A stretch of 64,000 bases of DNA, taken from NCBI GenBank assembly GCA_903871465.1, contig CAIQHB010000080.1, positions 186,001 to 250,000 of the forward strand. The letters are read 5' to 3'. This DNA is from an uncultured Methanosarcinales archaeon. GTDB taxonomy: Archaea > Halobacteriota > Methanosarcinia > Methanotrichales > Methanotrichaceae. The notes beneath the pieces are model-generated. The model was not told the origin of the DNA and ran no database searches. It worked only from the letters and a program-made list of their open reading frames with translations. Shown piece after piece: positions 42,549 through 51,381 of the stretch. The position numbers and the translations under genes are program-made. Every line of letters begins with the position of its first letter. The stretch's first letter is position 1.

Positions 42549-42804
42549 CCTCTCTCTTTATTACTTATTCTGTTGGTGGCTTGATCTGCTGTTGCTTTGC
42601 TAGCATTGATTTTGCTGATCATTCCATCGTCATTATTATTTCTCGTCTCTATTCTTGACTTTTCCAGATTTCCAGGGCGACATCTCATTCAGATGTCTGG
42701 ACATCTCATGTAAATTTGTTTGATTCGAAGGCAATACTTATTAATGTGGACATAAGAGTTACAACCATCAATTGACAATATTTCTTTAATTGAGGCGAGA
42801 TGAA

Positions 42805-43062
42805 TTGACTGAAAAAAGAGCAGAAGATTTAACCGGAAGCAAAAAAGATGGACGAGAAGGAGAATCTCTACTGGATAGGCTTGATGTGGTGCATGTCAAT
42901 GATAGACCGGATATACTGCATGTAATCGACGGGACTGGCGCGCCGGAATCAGAAAAAAGATTGGAATCAAAACGGGGGAAGAAGGTGCGAGACGAGCCGT
43001 GTGACCTGCAAGCCGAGAGAGGTGGACTGAAGGTAAAAGATTCCGATTTCAAGACAAAGTAG
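42805..43062 (+). CDS. Small highly charged hypothetical protein
   Basis: About 85 aa, rich in Lys, Arg, Asp and Glu (TEKRAEDLTGSKKDGREGESLLDRLDVVHVNDRPDILHVIDGTG ...). The track start at 42790 is a TTG without a site. The next in-frame TTG at 42805 has GAGGCGAG about 8 bp upstream and is preferred. The central LDVVHVNDRPDILHVIDG is the only ordered-looking part. It has no homologue I recognise and may be disordered. The minus ORF across the same bases is probably its shadow. Confidence 0.45.
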   Translation: MTEKRAEDLTGSKKDGREGESLLDRLDVVHVNDRPDILHVIDGTGAPESEKRLESKRGKKVRDEPCDLQAERGGLKVKDSDFKTK

Positions 43063-43155
43063 ATTTCTAAAAATTTTTGTATTGCTTTGATGGAGGAGAT
43101 GATTCACATGGTTTTTATAGGTTTAGGAACTAAATATAGTTCAGGTGAATAAATC

Positions 43156-43272
43156 ATGTTAAAGTCGATAAAGAAACTTATAAAAATATTCTTCCTGATG
43201 GCAACTATTGTGCCGCTGCTCAAAGCCCTGGCAAGAGAGATGCACGACTCCAAAAATGAGAAAAATGATTGA
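43156..43272 (+). CDS. Membrane microprotein candidate, 38 aa
   Basis: The ORF reads MLKSIKKLIKIFFLMATIVPLLKALAREMHDSKNEKND. It has a basic N-terminus, one hydrophobic helix and a charged tail. AGGTGA lies 7 bp before the ATG, a good ribosome binding site. It is too short for the ORF track. The shape resembles single-helix membrane peptides, including type I toxin-like or regulatory microproteins. No partner is evident. Confidence 0.5.
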   Translation: MLKSIKKLIKIFFLMATIVPLLKALAREMHDSKNEKND

Positions 43273-43374
43273 TCACTCCTGCCATCCAAATCATTTGATC
43301 CGGGTCAAGCTCGATTCTTGCAGAGATCGTCCCCCAATCAACCGACCAATGGATCTTGGGATCTCATTTAAACT

Positions 43375-43400
43375 ATCAGACTGCGAAGATTCGGTCTGAT
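43375..43400. repeat. Hairpin upstream of dinB
   Basis: ATCAGAC-TG-CGA-AGAT-TCG-GTCTGAT forms a 7+3 bp stem with a 2-nt bulge and a tetraloop, about 165 bp before dinB. It could be an operator-like palindrome or an RNA hairpin. The remaining 43273-43564 intergenic sequence shows no gene. Confidence 0.4.
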
Positions 43401-43564
43401 CCGAAACAGGCATATACCGTATCCGATATTCCTCGCTCACGCCATCAAATTTTTACAACCTCTTGCGAACTGCAGAAGCGCTTCTCTGCCAGGGATGACT
43501 GAAGAATGACTACCGCATCGCAAGTGCAATATCCCAAAAAGACGACATTTGCCCGGAGGCCGAT

Positions 43565-44617
43565 ATGCGCATAATACTGCATGTAGATCTGGATGCGTTC
43601 TTCCCTTCCGTAGAAGCACGAGCGAATCCTGAATTGAAGGGTAAGCCTCTGGTGGTAGGTGCTGATCCCAAAGAGGGCCAGGGAAGGGGCGTAGTCAGCA
43701 GCGCATCTTATGAGGCGAGGAATTTCGGCATCAAGTCAGCCATGCCTATATCAAGAGCCTGGAAGCTATGTCCTGATTGCGTTTATCTCAGGCCAAATTT
43801 CGAATTGTACGTCGTTGCCTCAAGCAATATAATGAAAATTCTAAAAAGCCATGCCGATAAATTTGAGCAGGGCGGCATAGACGAAGCTTACCTTGACATA
43901 TCAAGCAAAGCGAACAATTTTGCCGAGGCCAGAGATTTGGCTCGCAAGATAATGGATGAGATTCTGAATCAGGAACATCTATCGTGCTCCGTTGGCGTTG
44001 GTCCCAATAAAATAGTAGCAAAAATAGCCTCTGATTTTAGGAAACCCTTCGGCTTGACCGTAGTTGAAGAGAAGGACGTGAAAGGATTTTTGTACCCCTT
44101 AAAAGTAGGAAAGCTTCCGGGAGTGGGTCCAAAGACGGAACGGAGCCTGTTGGAGCTGAAAATCGAGACTATCGGAGACTTAGCTTCCACAAAGCCGGAG
44201 ACGCTGACGAGACTCTTTGGCGTTTGGGGTATGAGGCTGCAAAAGTTTGCCAATGGCGTCGATGAAAGAGAAGTAATCGAAGAATACGAGACAAAATCAA
44301 TAGGAAGAGATGTTACCTTTGAGAAAGATTCGGACGATGAAAACCAAATTTTTGCAGTTTTAAACGATCTGGCGGAAGATGTGCATGAGGACGTGGTTTC
44401 TAATGCACTAAAATTTAAAACGATCACGATAAGAGTCAGATATCCGCATTTTGAAACCCATACTCGCTCCAAATCCTTGATGTTTCCAACAGATGACCTG
44501 GATATTCTAAGGAACAATGCCAAGAGATTGATTGCGCCTTTCATGAGAGGCAGAAAGAAAGTCAGATTGATCGGTGTAAGAGTATCGAATCTGATTTATC
44601 AATTCAAACCCATGTAA
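43565..44617 (+). CDS. dinB: DNA polymerase IV (Y-family, DinB/Dpo4)
   Basis: This 350-aa translesion polymerase starts MRIILHVDLDAFFPSVEARANPELKGKPLVVG (first catalytic Asp and steric gate region), with VVSSASYEARNFGIKSAMPISRAWKLCPD, the catalytic GGIDEAYLDISSK and a helix-hairpin-helix KLPGVGPKTERSLLELKIETIGDL. The little-finger domain runs IGRDVTFEKDSDDENQIF ... VRLIGVRVSNL. It ends without an obvious PCNA-binding tail. GGAGG lies 5-6 bp before the ATG. It acts in DNA damage tolerance. Confidence 0.95.
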   Translation: MRIILHVDLDAFFPSVEARANPELKGKPLVVGADPKEGQGRGVVSSASYEARNFGIKSAMPISRAWKLCPDCVYLRPNFELYVVASSNIMKILKSHADKFEQGGIDEAYLDISSKANNFAEARDLARKIMDEILNQEHLSCSVGVGPNKIVAKIASDFRKPFGLTVVEEKDVKGFLYPLKVGKLPGVGPKTERSLLELKIETIGDLASTKPETLTRLFGVWGMRLQKFANGVDEREVIEEYETKSIGRDVTFEKDSDDENQIFAVLNDLAEDVHEDVVSNALKFKTITIRVRYPHFETHTRSKSLMFPTDDLDILRNNAKRLIAPFMRGRKKVRLIGVRVSNLIYQFKPM

Positions 44618-44699
44618 GCAAGAACGATTATACCGCTAGTGGAATCCTTGCTTTCTTAAACCCTTGATCAGATATTCTTTTAATCTAGTGGGTACCTAT

Positions 44700-45836
44700 A
44701 TGCTTATGGAGTCTAATATTAAAGTGTTGGATGAACCAAGAATAACATCCCTCACAGAAATCGACCTGCACGCTCTATCTGAAATAAGAGATGCGAAAGA
44801 TACCTTCCTGACAACCTATTTCGGAGCCACAGGAAGAGATAGCGAACAATCCTTTGTTGAATCCAGGCTGAACGCCATCAAGAAGGCCCTGCCAAAAGAT
44901 CTATTGGAGGCTTTTCAGGAGACTCTTGACATGAGCGAAAGCGCTCTTTCCGCCCCGGGCGTGAAAGGTGAACGCGGCCGGGTCATTTTTGCCTCAGCCA
45001 CCGCCGGGTTCCTGCACGTCTACAGATTGAGTGTGGAACCGGAATCGCTCGTCGTTTGGGATAGCTCGCCATTCCTTCTCCCCCTGGCAAAGCTGACGGA
45101 AGAGTACGAAGACTACGGCCTTCTGCTCATCGACTCCCAGGAGGCCAGGCTCTTTCTGGTGAAGTCTAACTTGCTGGAGAAGAATGAGAAGGCCTCCATC
45201 GACCTCATGAACAAGCACAAGAAAGGAGGCTGGAGCCAGATGCGCTACAACCGCCTCAGAAGAGGACAGATCAATTCCTTCTTCACCCAGCTTATTGAAG
45301 ATTTGCAAAAGAATGAAGATCTGACCAAGATTCGCGGCCTGGTAGTGGCAGGTCCCGGCGAGGCTAAGGGCCAGCTTGTAGAGATGATGCCCCTAGCCCT
45401 GAAGGATAAGGTCATAGGAATTATGGATATCTCGATGGATGCGTCCTCAAAAGACCTGGTGGAACGAGGCAAGGACATAGCTTATGAGGACGAGCGAACC
45501 AGGGAGAAGATTCTGGCCGAAAAGCTGAAAGAAGCCGTACTGCGCGGTCATCCTGTCGCCTATGGCCTGTCGAACGTTGGGAAGGCCCTGTTGGAAGGGC
45601 GAGTGGACTCTCTCTTGATCTCAGAGGGTTTTGCCCTGCCCGGAATGATCTGCACAAGCTGTCAACACATAGATTCAGAGATAGAGAAGTGCCCCACCTG
45701 TGGCGGAGAAGCGGCGGCGCTCAGCCTGGAGAGACTCTATGAGCTGGCAGAGCGAATGGGTGCAGAGATAGTTTTAGTTGAAGATGACGATTTCCTGGAA
45801 AGCCTGGGGAATATAGGGGCCATACTGAGGTACTGA
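44700..45836 (+). CDS. Vms1/Ankzf1-like aRF1-paralogue peptidyl-tRNA hydrolase
   Basis: About 378 aa, related to the archaeal/eukaryotic release factor fold. The hallmark is KHKKGGWSQMRYNRLRRGQINSFFTQLIEDL (about 170-200), a GG-x-SQ-x-R loop in place of the eRF1 GGQ loop. An RF1 domain-2/3-like region has LVVAGPGEAKGQLVEMMPLALKDKVIGIMDISMDA and VAYGLSNVGKALLEGRVDSLLISEGF. A zinc knuckle CTSCQHIDSEIEKCPTCGG is at about 315-333. Family members release peptides from stalled ribosomal complexes. The start at 44700 is preferred; ATG at 44706 and the track start 44664 are possible. The gene follows dinB by about 80 bp. Confidence 0.82.
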   Translation: MLMESNIKVLDEPRITSLTEIDLHALSEIRDAKDTFLTTYFGATGRDSEQSFVESRLNAIKKALPKDLLEAFQETLDMSESALSAPGVKGERGRVIFASATAGFLHVYRLSVEPESLVVWDSSPFLLPLAKLTEEYEDYGLLLIDSQEARLFLVKSNLLEKNEKASIDLMNKHKKGGWSQMRYNRLRRGQINSFFTQLIEDLQKNEDLTKIRGLVVAGPGEAKGQLVEMMPLALKDKVIGIMDISMDASSKDLVERGKDIAYEDERTREKILAEKLKEAVLRGHPVAYGLSNVGKALLEGRVDSLLISEGFALPGMICTSCQHIDSEIEKCPTCGGEAAALSLERLYELAERMGAEIVLVEDDDFLESLGNIGAILRY

Positions 45837-45986
45837 AAGGACTTCTGGGTTTGGTCCAGAGATTACGAGGTTCTAAGGCAGAAAACGGATACAGAAATCT
45901 CTTTCGGCTTATCAATCCAAAGGTATCTCTAGGAAATGGATGACTACTGAGGAATGAGTTCAGACAGGTCGCCTGAGCTTATCCTT

Positions 45987-46241
45987 CTATTCCTCAGAGG
46001 AGCTTATGCTGACTTCTTGCCAGTGCTTTCCTCTGTGTGGAGATGTCCTTAATGCTTCCTCGCGCTGCGCATTAAGAAGTCCGTCGAGCCAATCGTTAAG
46101 CTTCTTACCAGGATTATGCTCAGTCCAGTATGACTGAAGCCTCACATGCTGGTCGCACCTGTGGTTAAGGCTAATGCCACGTTGGCAGATAGGTCCGCCG
46201 CACGGTCCGTGGCCTTTGAGGTCGCACTCTGGGGAATTCAT
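45987..46241 (-). CDS. Small Cys/His-rich protein
   Basis: This 84-aa protein begins MNSPECDLKGHGPCGGPICQRGISLNHRCDQHVRLQSYW, with four Cys and several His spaced like a small metal-binding domain. A helical part follows (PGKKLNDWLDGLLNAQREEALRTS). The ribosome binding site is weak (GAGATTGAA). The rest of the 45837-46590 gap is gene-free; an AT-rich TTTAAATATG near 46417 may be the promoter for the plus-strand gene at 46591. The family was not recognised. Confidence 0.5.
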   Translation of the reverse strand: MNSPECDLKGHGPCGGPICQRGISLNHRCDQHVRLQSYWTEHNPGKKLNDWLDGLLNAQREEALRTSPHRGKHWQEVSISSSEE

Positions 46242-46590
46242 TTCAATCTCTTTGGATACATTATGAGCTTATCTAGGTTGCCCCGGGAACATGCCGATGC
46301 AGATGCAGAAAACGGGCTGAGATATCATATTCGACCATTCTTCGTCTCCCTGTATATTGTTCAGATCTAACGGATCGTTCAATTTGGATGAAGCGATGGC
46401 GATAACTGAATCATAACATTTAAATATGTTTAATTTTAACTGAGACTATCAAATCAGGAAGATCTCACTGTTAATCCTCTTTAAAAAGGAGGTGGGCGGC
46501 AAGTTACCAACGAATTTCAATGCCATAAAACCATAAAATTGAGAGCAAATTATTTAAGATTTTTTTAAAAGCTTGCAGAGGTGAGTCTTT

Positions 46591-48018
46591 ATGGAAAAGA
46601 TAGATAGTTCATCCCGGACGGTGGAAGGGAGGCGGGGCAAAATACCAAATCCCCCTTCAAAGCCCGATATTGGAAACCTGGCGGATTGTATTACAGACTG
46701 CAAGAGAGCAACTCTATCAAGTGACACGGGTCCGGAAGATCCAGATGAATTCAACGAGCTGCGCGGAAGGCTGGAATCCTGTCGGGAGAAACTTCCGCCC
46801 CTTTATCGAGAATTGGTCTACAAACCATTCGTCGCCGAACTTGATAATCAAGGAAAGGACAATTTCAATAAGATCCTTCTTGGCGACCCGGACAAAGAAG
46901 GCGAAGCTGGTTTGATGCTGGATATCGCTCAGGCCATCCTTCAGAATGGTGAAGGATACAATGAAAGGGCAACAGATGCTTACCAAGAGGTTATAAGCGA
47001 TCTCTACGATGGCTTCCTCTCGGCGGAGGACCGATCCGGTGTCAAGCCGCCGGATTACGGGGTCTCACCTCCACTCGCCAAGTGGGGCAGACCGGATTTT
47101 GGCCCTTATACCTGGACGGCCGACGCCACAGCTACTTTTGACGTAGGAACCGCAATCGTCAATATGCCACCACCATATGCCAGCCAGGCCCTTCTCTCCT
47201 GGGCGGCCTTGGCACACGAGACCGCCGGACATGATATTCTCTCGGCAGACGAAGGACTGACCCCAGAGTTGGCAAAGGCAGTAAGAATGGCGCTGAATGA
47301 CGCCGATGTTGGGGATGTGCTGCCCAGCTACTGGGCGGACCGTATTGACGAGACTGCTGCAGATGTAATGGGGATATTGAACATGGGCCCCGTCGTAGGA
47401 ATTGCTCTCATAGCCCTTCTGCGCGGAATGAATGCTGCCTATACCAGGAAAGCCAAACTTCGGAGTTGGGGTACCTTAGACGATCCGCATCCAGCAGATG
47501 TTCTAAGGGGTTACCTGGCCGCGTCTGTGATAAGACTGCTCAGTTTCAACGGCGCAGAGAACTGGGCGAAGATCATTGAGGCCGAGACCGATAAAGATGT
47601 GACCACAATCCGGGCAGGATGGATAGTGATAGAACCCGAGGTTGCCAAGAAGTCGGCTGAGGTTGTTGCTGGAATACTGGTACGGGGGAAGATGGAGAAA
47701 CTGGAAAGCCATTCACTAGGCGAAATACAGAATTGGCACAATGATGATGATGCCATCGTTGCAGATCTGAGGCCACTGTTGACAACGGTTGGCAAGCTGC
47801 CTGAACAATATGCAAAAGGGATCTATGCGGCTCATGTGGTTGCTGCAGCTGCATTGGAGGCTCTCTCAAAGAATGCTGACATCCCTCAGATCTTTGATCG
47901 AATGATTGCAGTCCTGAAGATCATGCACGATACAAACCCATCGTGGGGACCGCTCTATGTGGCGCATCCCGGCAATTTGGTATCTTATCGGTCCTACCTG
48001 CCACATGAGGAAGATTAG
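46591..48018 (+). CDS. Hypothetical protein with HExxxH-type metal motif
   Basis: This 475-aa protein has no signal peptide. A polar N-terminal region (1-160) precedes a helical core with ALAHETAGHDILSADEGLTPELAKAVRMALNDADVGDVLPSYWADRIDETAADVMGILNMGPVVGIALIALLRG (about 208-280). HETAGH is an HExxxH arrangement and DETAAD some 40 residues later resembles the ExxxD helix of gluzincin peptidases, so zinc-dependent hydrolysis is possible. Standard HExxH is not present, and the call is tentative. The C-terminus is helical with HVVAAAALEALSKNADIPQIF. Its ATG follows GAGGTGAG. It stands alone. Confidence 0.55.
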   Translation: MEKIDSSSRTVEGRRGKIPNPPSKPDIGNLADCITDCKRATLSSDTGPEDPDEFNELRGRLESCREKLPPLYRELVYKPFVAELDNQGKDNFNKILLGDPDKEGEAGLMLDIAQAILQNGEGYNERATDAYQEVISDLYDGFLSAEDRSGVKPPDYGVSPPLAKWGRPDFGPYTWTADATATFDVGTAIVNMPPPYASQALLSWAALAHETAGHDILSADEGLTPELAKAVRMALNDADVGDVLPSYWADRIDETAADVMGILNMGPVVGIALIALLRGMNAAYTRKAKLRSWGTLDDPHPADVLRGYLAASVIRLLSFNGAENWAKIIEAETDKDVTTIRAGWIVIEPEVAKKSAEVVAGILVRGKMEKLESHSLGEIQNWHNDDDAIVADLRPLLTTVGKLPEQYAKGIYAAHVVAAAALEALSKNADIPQIFDRMIAVLKIMHDTNPSWGPLYVAHPGNLVSYRSYLPHEED

Positions 48019-48238
48019 ATGTAATTAGGAGAAGATTTGATCCAATTGGTCCCCCTCCAATTTTTTTATGCAAATATAAGAATCTAAATATGAATTGATT
48101 TGCAATCGCAACCCAGAAAGTGCTTTAAAAATATAGAGAAGAACACTATAATTGAGGAGACAGGATCTGTTTACAATGCATCATCCAGATCCGTTCTCAA
48201 AGATTTTAACGAGCATGGCTCCGGCTTTGCTCATGGCC

Positions 48239-49285
48239 TTACCAATCTGGATGGATTCGCCTGAAAAGAACCACCGCGATCATTGCCAGAGCGGCAAAGC
48301 CAGAAGGAGAGGCCGCAGTCTTTGCGGCATTGGTAGCGTTGCTTTTGGCTATGGGTTTGGCCTCAATTATGTTCTCCGCCAAATCCTTCACAGTTCCGCT
48401 CTGTCCTAATAAAACGGTGCGCAGCTGATAGACGCCCGGCTCAAGCGTCTTGTTCCAGGTGATCTCCACCGTCTCATCGTCACCGGTAAGGAGCACGGGC
48501 GTCTTCTTCTCCGTGGTGTTGATCACCATGCCATTTTGAGAGAGTATGAACCTCAGAGCCCCTTTAAAGGGAACGCGAGAGTTGCCGACTACTGTGGCGC
48601 TGGCACCGGTCTCATCCTGGTAGGTCTCTGTTATCATCGCATCATCGGCGGCCTGGAAGGAGTTCATAAAAGCCCTGCTCTGATTGTGGTTGAACTCTAC
48701 GATCTTCACCCGACCTGCATACTCCTGACCATTCTCCAGAATAGGCTTCCAGGCATAATCCTTCTGAATCGGCATAGCTATGCTTCCCGTGATAGGTATC
48801 GACTGTTCCCTGGTTACATATACAGCCTTATCTCCCTGGATAAGCATGTAATAAATGTCCACAACAACTGGATCGCTGGCACTGATGACGAGATGCATGC
48901 CGCGAGAGTCGGCACGAAAATCGCGCACATCGAACCTTACTGGCTCAATATCACCATAATGAAAACTGTAGCACTTCTTGGAGACCACGGTTCCATCTTT
49001 CCATAAGAATGCACAAACATCATAGTTGCCCCTCAATGCATCGAATGGCGACCAGCGCACAATCCAGGTTCCGGGACCGTTCAAGGTCACATTCTGGGTC
49101 ATGAGCACCAAACCGTTGGAGATCATATTCAATTGCAGAGCCTCGCCCGCCACATCTCCATCCAGGGTAACATCGGCAGAGTCAACACCGGAATAGAGGT
49201 CCACAATCTCCTGAGACTGAGCTGTGGCCATCAATGCCACCAGGACTGCCAAGACCGCCAAATGCCAGACCGTATATATTCTCAT
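48239..49285 (-). CDS. Exported protein with C-terminal sorting-like helix
   Basis: The start at MRIYTVWHLAVLAVLVALMATAQSQ (49285), a signal peptide, is preferred over the track start eight codons earlier. The body (25-310) is strand-rich with Ig-like segments (LNGPGTWIVRWSPFDALRGNYDVCAFLWKDG ... ITWNKTLEPGVYQLRTVLL). The C-terminus has an Ala/Thr linker, then ASPSGFAALAMIAVVLFRRIHPDW: a short Pro/Ser-Gly-Phe motif, a helix and Arg residues, similar in layout to PGF-CTERM anchors processed by archaeosortases. It is the neighbour of mch, with which it shares the strand, but is likely a separate function. Confidence 0.65.
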   Translation of the reverse strand: MRIYTVWHLAVLAVLVALMATAQSQEIVDLYSGVDSADVTLDGDVAGEALQLNMISNGLVLMTQNVTLNGPGTWIVRWSPFDALRGNYDVCAFLWKDGTVVSKKCYSFHYGDIEPVRFDVRDFRADSRGMHLVISASDPVVVDIYYMLIQGDKAVYVTREQSIPITGSIAMPIQKDYAWKPILENGQEYAGRVKIVEFNHNQSRAFMNSFQAADDAMITETYQDETGASATVVGNSRVPFKGALRFILSQNGMVINTTEKKTPVLLTGDDETVEITWNKTLEPGVYQLRTVLLGQSGTVKDLAENIIEAKPIAKSNATNAAKTAASPSGFAALAMIAVVLFRRIHPDW

Positions 49286-49321
49286 GGAACCTACCTGCAG
49301 AGTAATCAATTCCGAATGTGT

Positions 49322-50314
49322 TTAAAGATCCTTTTTGAAGTCCTGGCGAACCGGCTCCAGGACTTCCAGATTGAAGGACTCAGTCAGAACCTCTGGGTTC
49401 ACCTTGCCGATCACAAACGTCCGCCGCGACTTTATCTCGTTCATCACGACCTTAGCCGGTGCAAAGACGTTGTGGTCCACCTTAAAGAAGTCGAAGCCTG
49501 CTGCCTTGAATGTCTTGTAGAAAGGCGCCCCATAGTCTCGAGAAGCGAAGGAAGGCATGCCCTTCAGGTACTGCTGCAGCTCCTCCAGGTTCTCGTACTC
49601 AAGCGTGTAGTAAGTCTCTCCACCGTAGATTATGGCGTCGTTGGAGGAGCCCATGCACATGGTTGCGTCGCCCGTAATTGGCGAGATGGGTGCCCGGCCC
49701 CAGCCGCACTTGATGGTGGTGATGTCAAAGCCCATAGTGAAGAGCTTATGGAGACCTGTCTCGACCACTCGAGCCGAGACCTGCACCAGGCCTGCCACGG
49801 AGTTCGTTGGTGCTACGGCAATTCTCAAGTCGGCCGTATCGATGCCGCACTTTTCTGCAATCATGGCCGAGACTTTCTCGTCCGGCAGCTTATTCGACTC
49901 CAGAACGAGAACTCCTATATCCGAGAACTCTTCGTATCCGATCTTCTCATAAAGCTCCCGGGTCTTTCTGGCCAGCACCCGTGCCGGGCCGCTACCCATG
50001 GCAAAATACTTGTCTGCCTTGATCTGCCACATGGCGCACTGAGAGGCCATGCATGAGAGGGCTGGATAGTCTGTAGCCACCTGGACACCGGGCAGGAGAA
50101 CGCCATTGATATTGTAGGGATGAAGCTGGATGTCAGCAAGATCTGCCATGCAGAGGCGAGAGAGGTAGATCCCGGCACCGAGACCTCCCTGGGCCTTCAC
50201 ACCGGCATCTGCAACAACAGTGCCGTTATCAAGCTCATGGACCTCTATTTGCAGCTCGTCTCCATAATCGAGCATCTCCTCGAAGACCTCAAATCCCATC
50301 TCATTGATTCCCAT
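49322..50314 (-). CDS. mch: Methenyl-tetrahydromethanopterin cyclohydrolase
   Basis: This 330-aa enzyme hydrolyses or forms N5,N10-methenyl-H4MPT, a central C1 step of methanogenesis. Characteristic stretches are NGTVVADAGVKAQGGLGAGIYLSRLCMADLADI, VQVATDYPALSCMASQCAMWQI, YFAMGSGPARVLARK, VAPTNSVAGLVQVSARVVETGLHKLF, WGRAPISPITGDATMCMGSSNDAIIYGGETYYTL and VFAPAKVVMNEI. The track starts at a GTG one codon earlier, but AGGTGATCC is 9 bp before the ATG at 50314, so this start is chosen. It marks the host as a methanogen or close relative. Confidence 0.96.
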   Translation of the reverse strand: MGINEMGFEVFEEMLDYGDELQIEVHELDNGTVVADAGVKAQGGLGAGIYLSRLCMADLADIQLHPYNINGVLLPGVQVATDYPALSCMASQCAMWQIKADKYFAMGSGPARVLARKTRELYEKIGYEEFSDIGVLVLESNKLPDEKVSAMIAEKCGIDTADLRIAVAPTNSVAGLVQVSARVVETGLHKLFTMGFDITTIKCGWGRAPISPITGDATMCMGSSNDAIIYGGETYYTLEYENLEELQQYLKGMPSFASRDYGAPFYKTFKAAGFDFFKVDHNVFAPAKVVMNEIKSRRTFVIGKVNPEVLTESFNLEVLEPVRQDFKKDL

Positions 50315-50466
50315 CACGCAGGATCACCTTTCCTATCAGGAATGCAAATTGGCCATAAAAGTCTATCGACCGGATCAACTTAGGGATGGCCAGGGATGAA
50401 TTAGTATGAGAAAAAACATGGGGCTAGAGGAAAATTATAACTCCGGGCAAGCCCGGCGTGGTATGT

Positions 50467-51300
50467 TTAGATTACGTTGGTATAGAAGGGCGTATTGCTT
50501 AAGTCCTTAACAGACGCGGCTTGAGAGCCAACTTCAAAAGCCTGGCTTTGGCCTTGCTCATTGCCACCAATCTGAATGGCTTCACCTGATTTGAGGCCGC
50601 CGCCAATCACGAATACCGAATTAGGGGTAGAGCCAACCTGCGTTACCTCGGGCTGGGAGACCGTTGCGGTTGTGCTGGCGTTATTCACAGTCTCTGCTTT
50701 GAATATGGTATTCTCAGGCCCTGTAAGATTGTTAGCTGGCGCTGTCCCATTTTGAACCGGGATGGTCACATTCTGAGCGGGAACGAACCCGGTCTCAGCA
50801 GGGATGGTTTCATTTGTTTCATTCAGAACAGGAACGATCTCATTCTTAGCGGGAACTACTTCCGTCCCAACAGTGACTGTTTCATTAGTCTCATTCTGAA
50901 CAGGAACGATCTTGGTCTCACCAGAGACGGTTTCATTTGTTTCATTCAGAACAGGAACAGTTTCGTTCTGAGCAGGAAGGGTCACATTCTGAGCGGAGAT
51001 GGTCACGTTCTGAGAAGGTGTGGTTTCATTCAGATCAGTCCTGTTCATGGTCTCGTTAGCAGTCGCATTCAGATTCTCGATTGGAGCTGCAATCAAGGTT
51101 CCATTTGCGGTGACATTGATAGGCAAAACCACGCTGGCGTTTTGGGTTTGATTTAAAGAAACATTCAATGTTGTGTTGTTCATGGTGATGTTCATGGCGG
51201 TGTTATTCAAGGAAGACGTATTTTCCTGGGCAGCGGCAGTGAGAACTGCAGCTGTCATCAGGAATAGGACGCCTGCAAAATATATAAATTGTTTGCTCAT
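50467..51300 (-). CDS. Secreted Asn/Thr-rich sequon-repeat protein
   Basis: The start MSKQFIYFAGVLFLMTAAVLTAAAQE (51300) has GAGGTA as ribosome binding site 3-8 bp upstream; the 17 codons before it in the track are not needed. Residues about 25-200 are low complexity with dozens of N-glycosylation sequons (NNTTLNVSLNQTQNASV) and a repeating VPVLNETNETV / VPVQNETNETV unit. The C-terminal 70 residues are different (SVFVIGGGLKSGEAIQIGGNEQGQSQAFEVGSQAASVKDL). It is probably a heavily glycosylated envelope or sheath component. No anchor helix was seen. Confidence 0.65.
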   Translation of the reverse strand: MSKQFIYFAGVLFLMTAAVLTAAAQENTSSLNNTAMNITMNNTTLNVSLNQTQNASVVLPINVTANGTLIAAPIENLNATANETMNRTDLNETTPSQNVTISAQNVTLPAQNETVPVLNETNETVSGETKIVPVQNETNETVTVGTEVVPAKNEIVPVLNETNETIPAETGFVPAQNVTIPVQNGTAPANNLTGPENTIFKAETVNNASTTATVSQPEVTQVGSTPNSVFVIGGGLKSGEAIQIGGNEQGQSQAFEVGSQAASVKDLSNTPFYTNVI

Positions 51301-51381
51301 ATAATACCTCGGCCTTATCTCATAGCTTTGGAGCTTATCAATTTTACCCATCCTTGAGACTTAAATGCCGGTCAAAGCCCT

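Noticed and set aside
46484-46530. Strong AAGGAGGT ribosome-binding-like site
   Set aside because: No ORF of more than about 14 codons follows, so it does not mark a gene.
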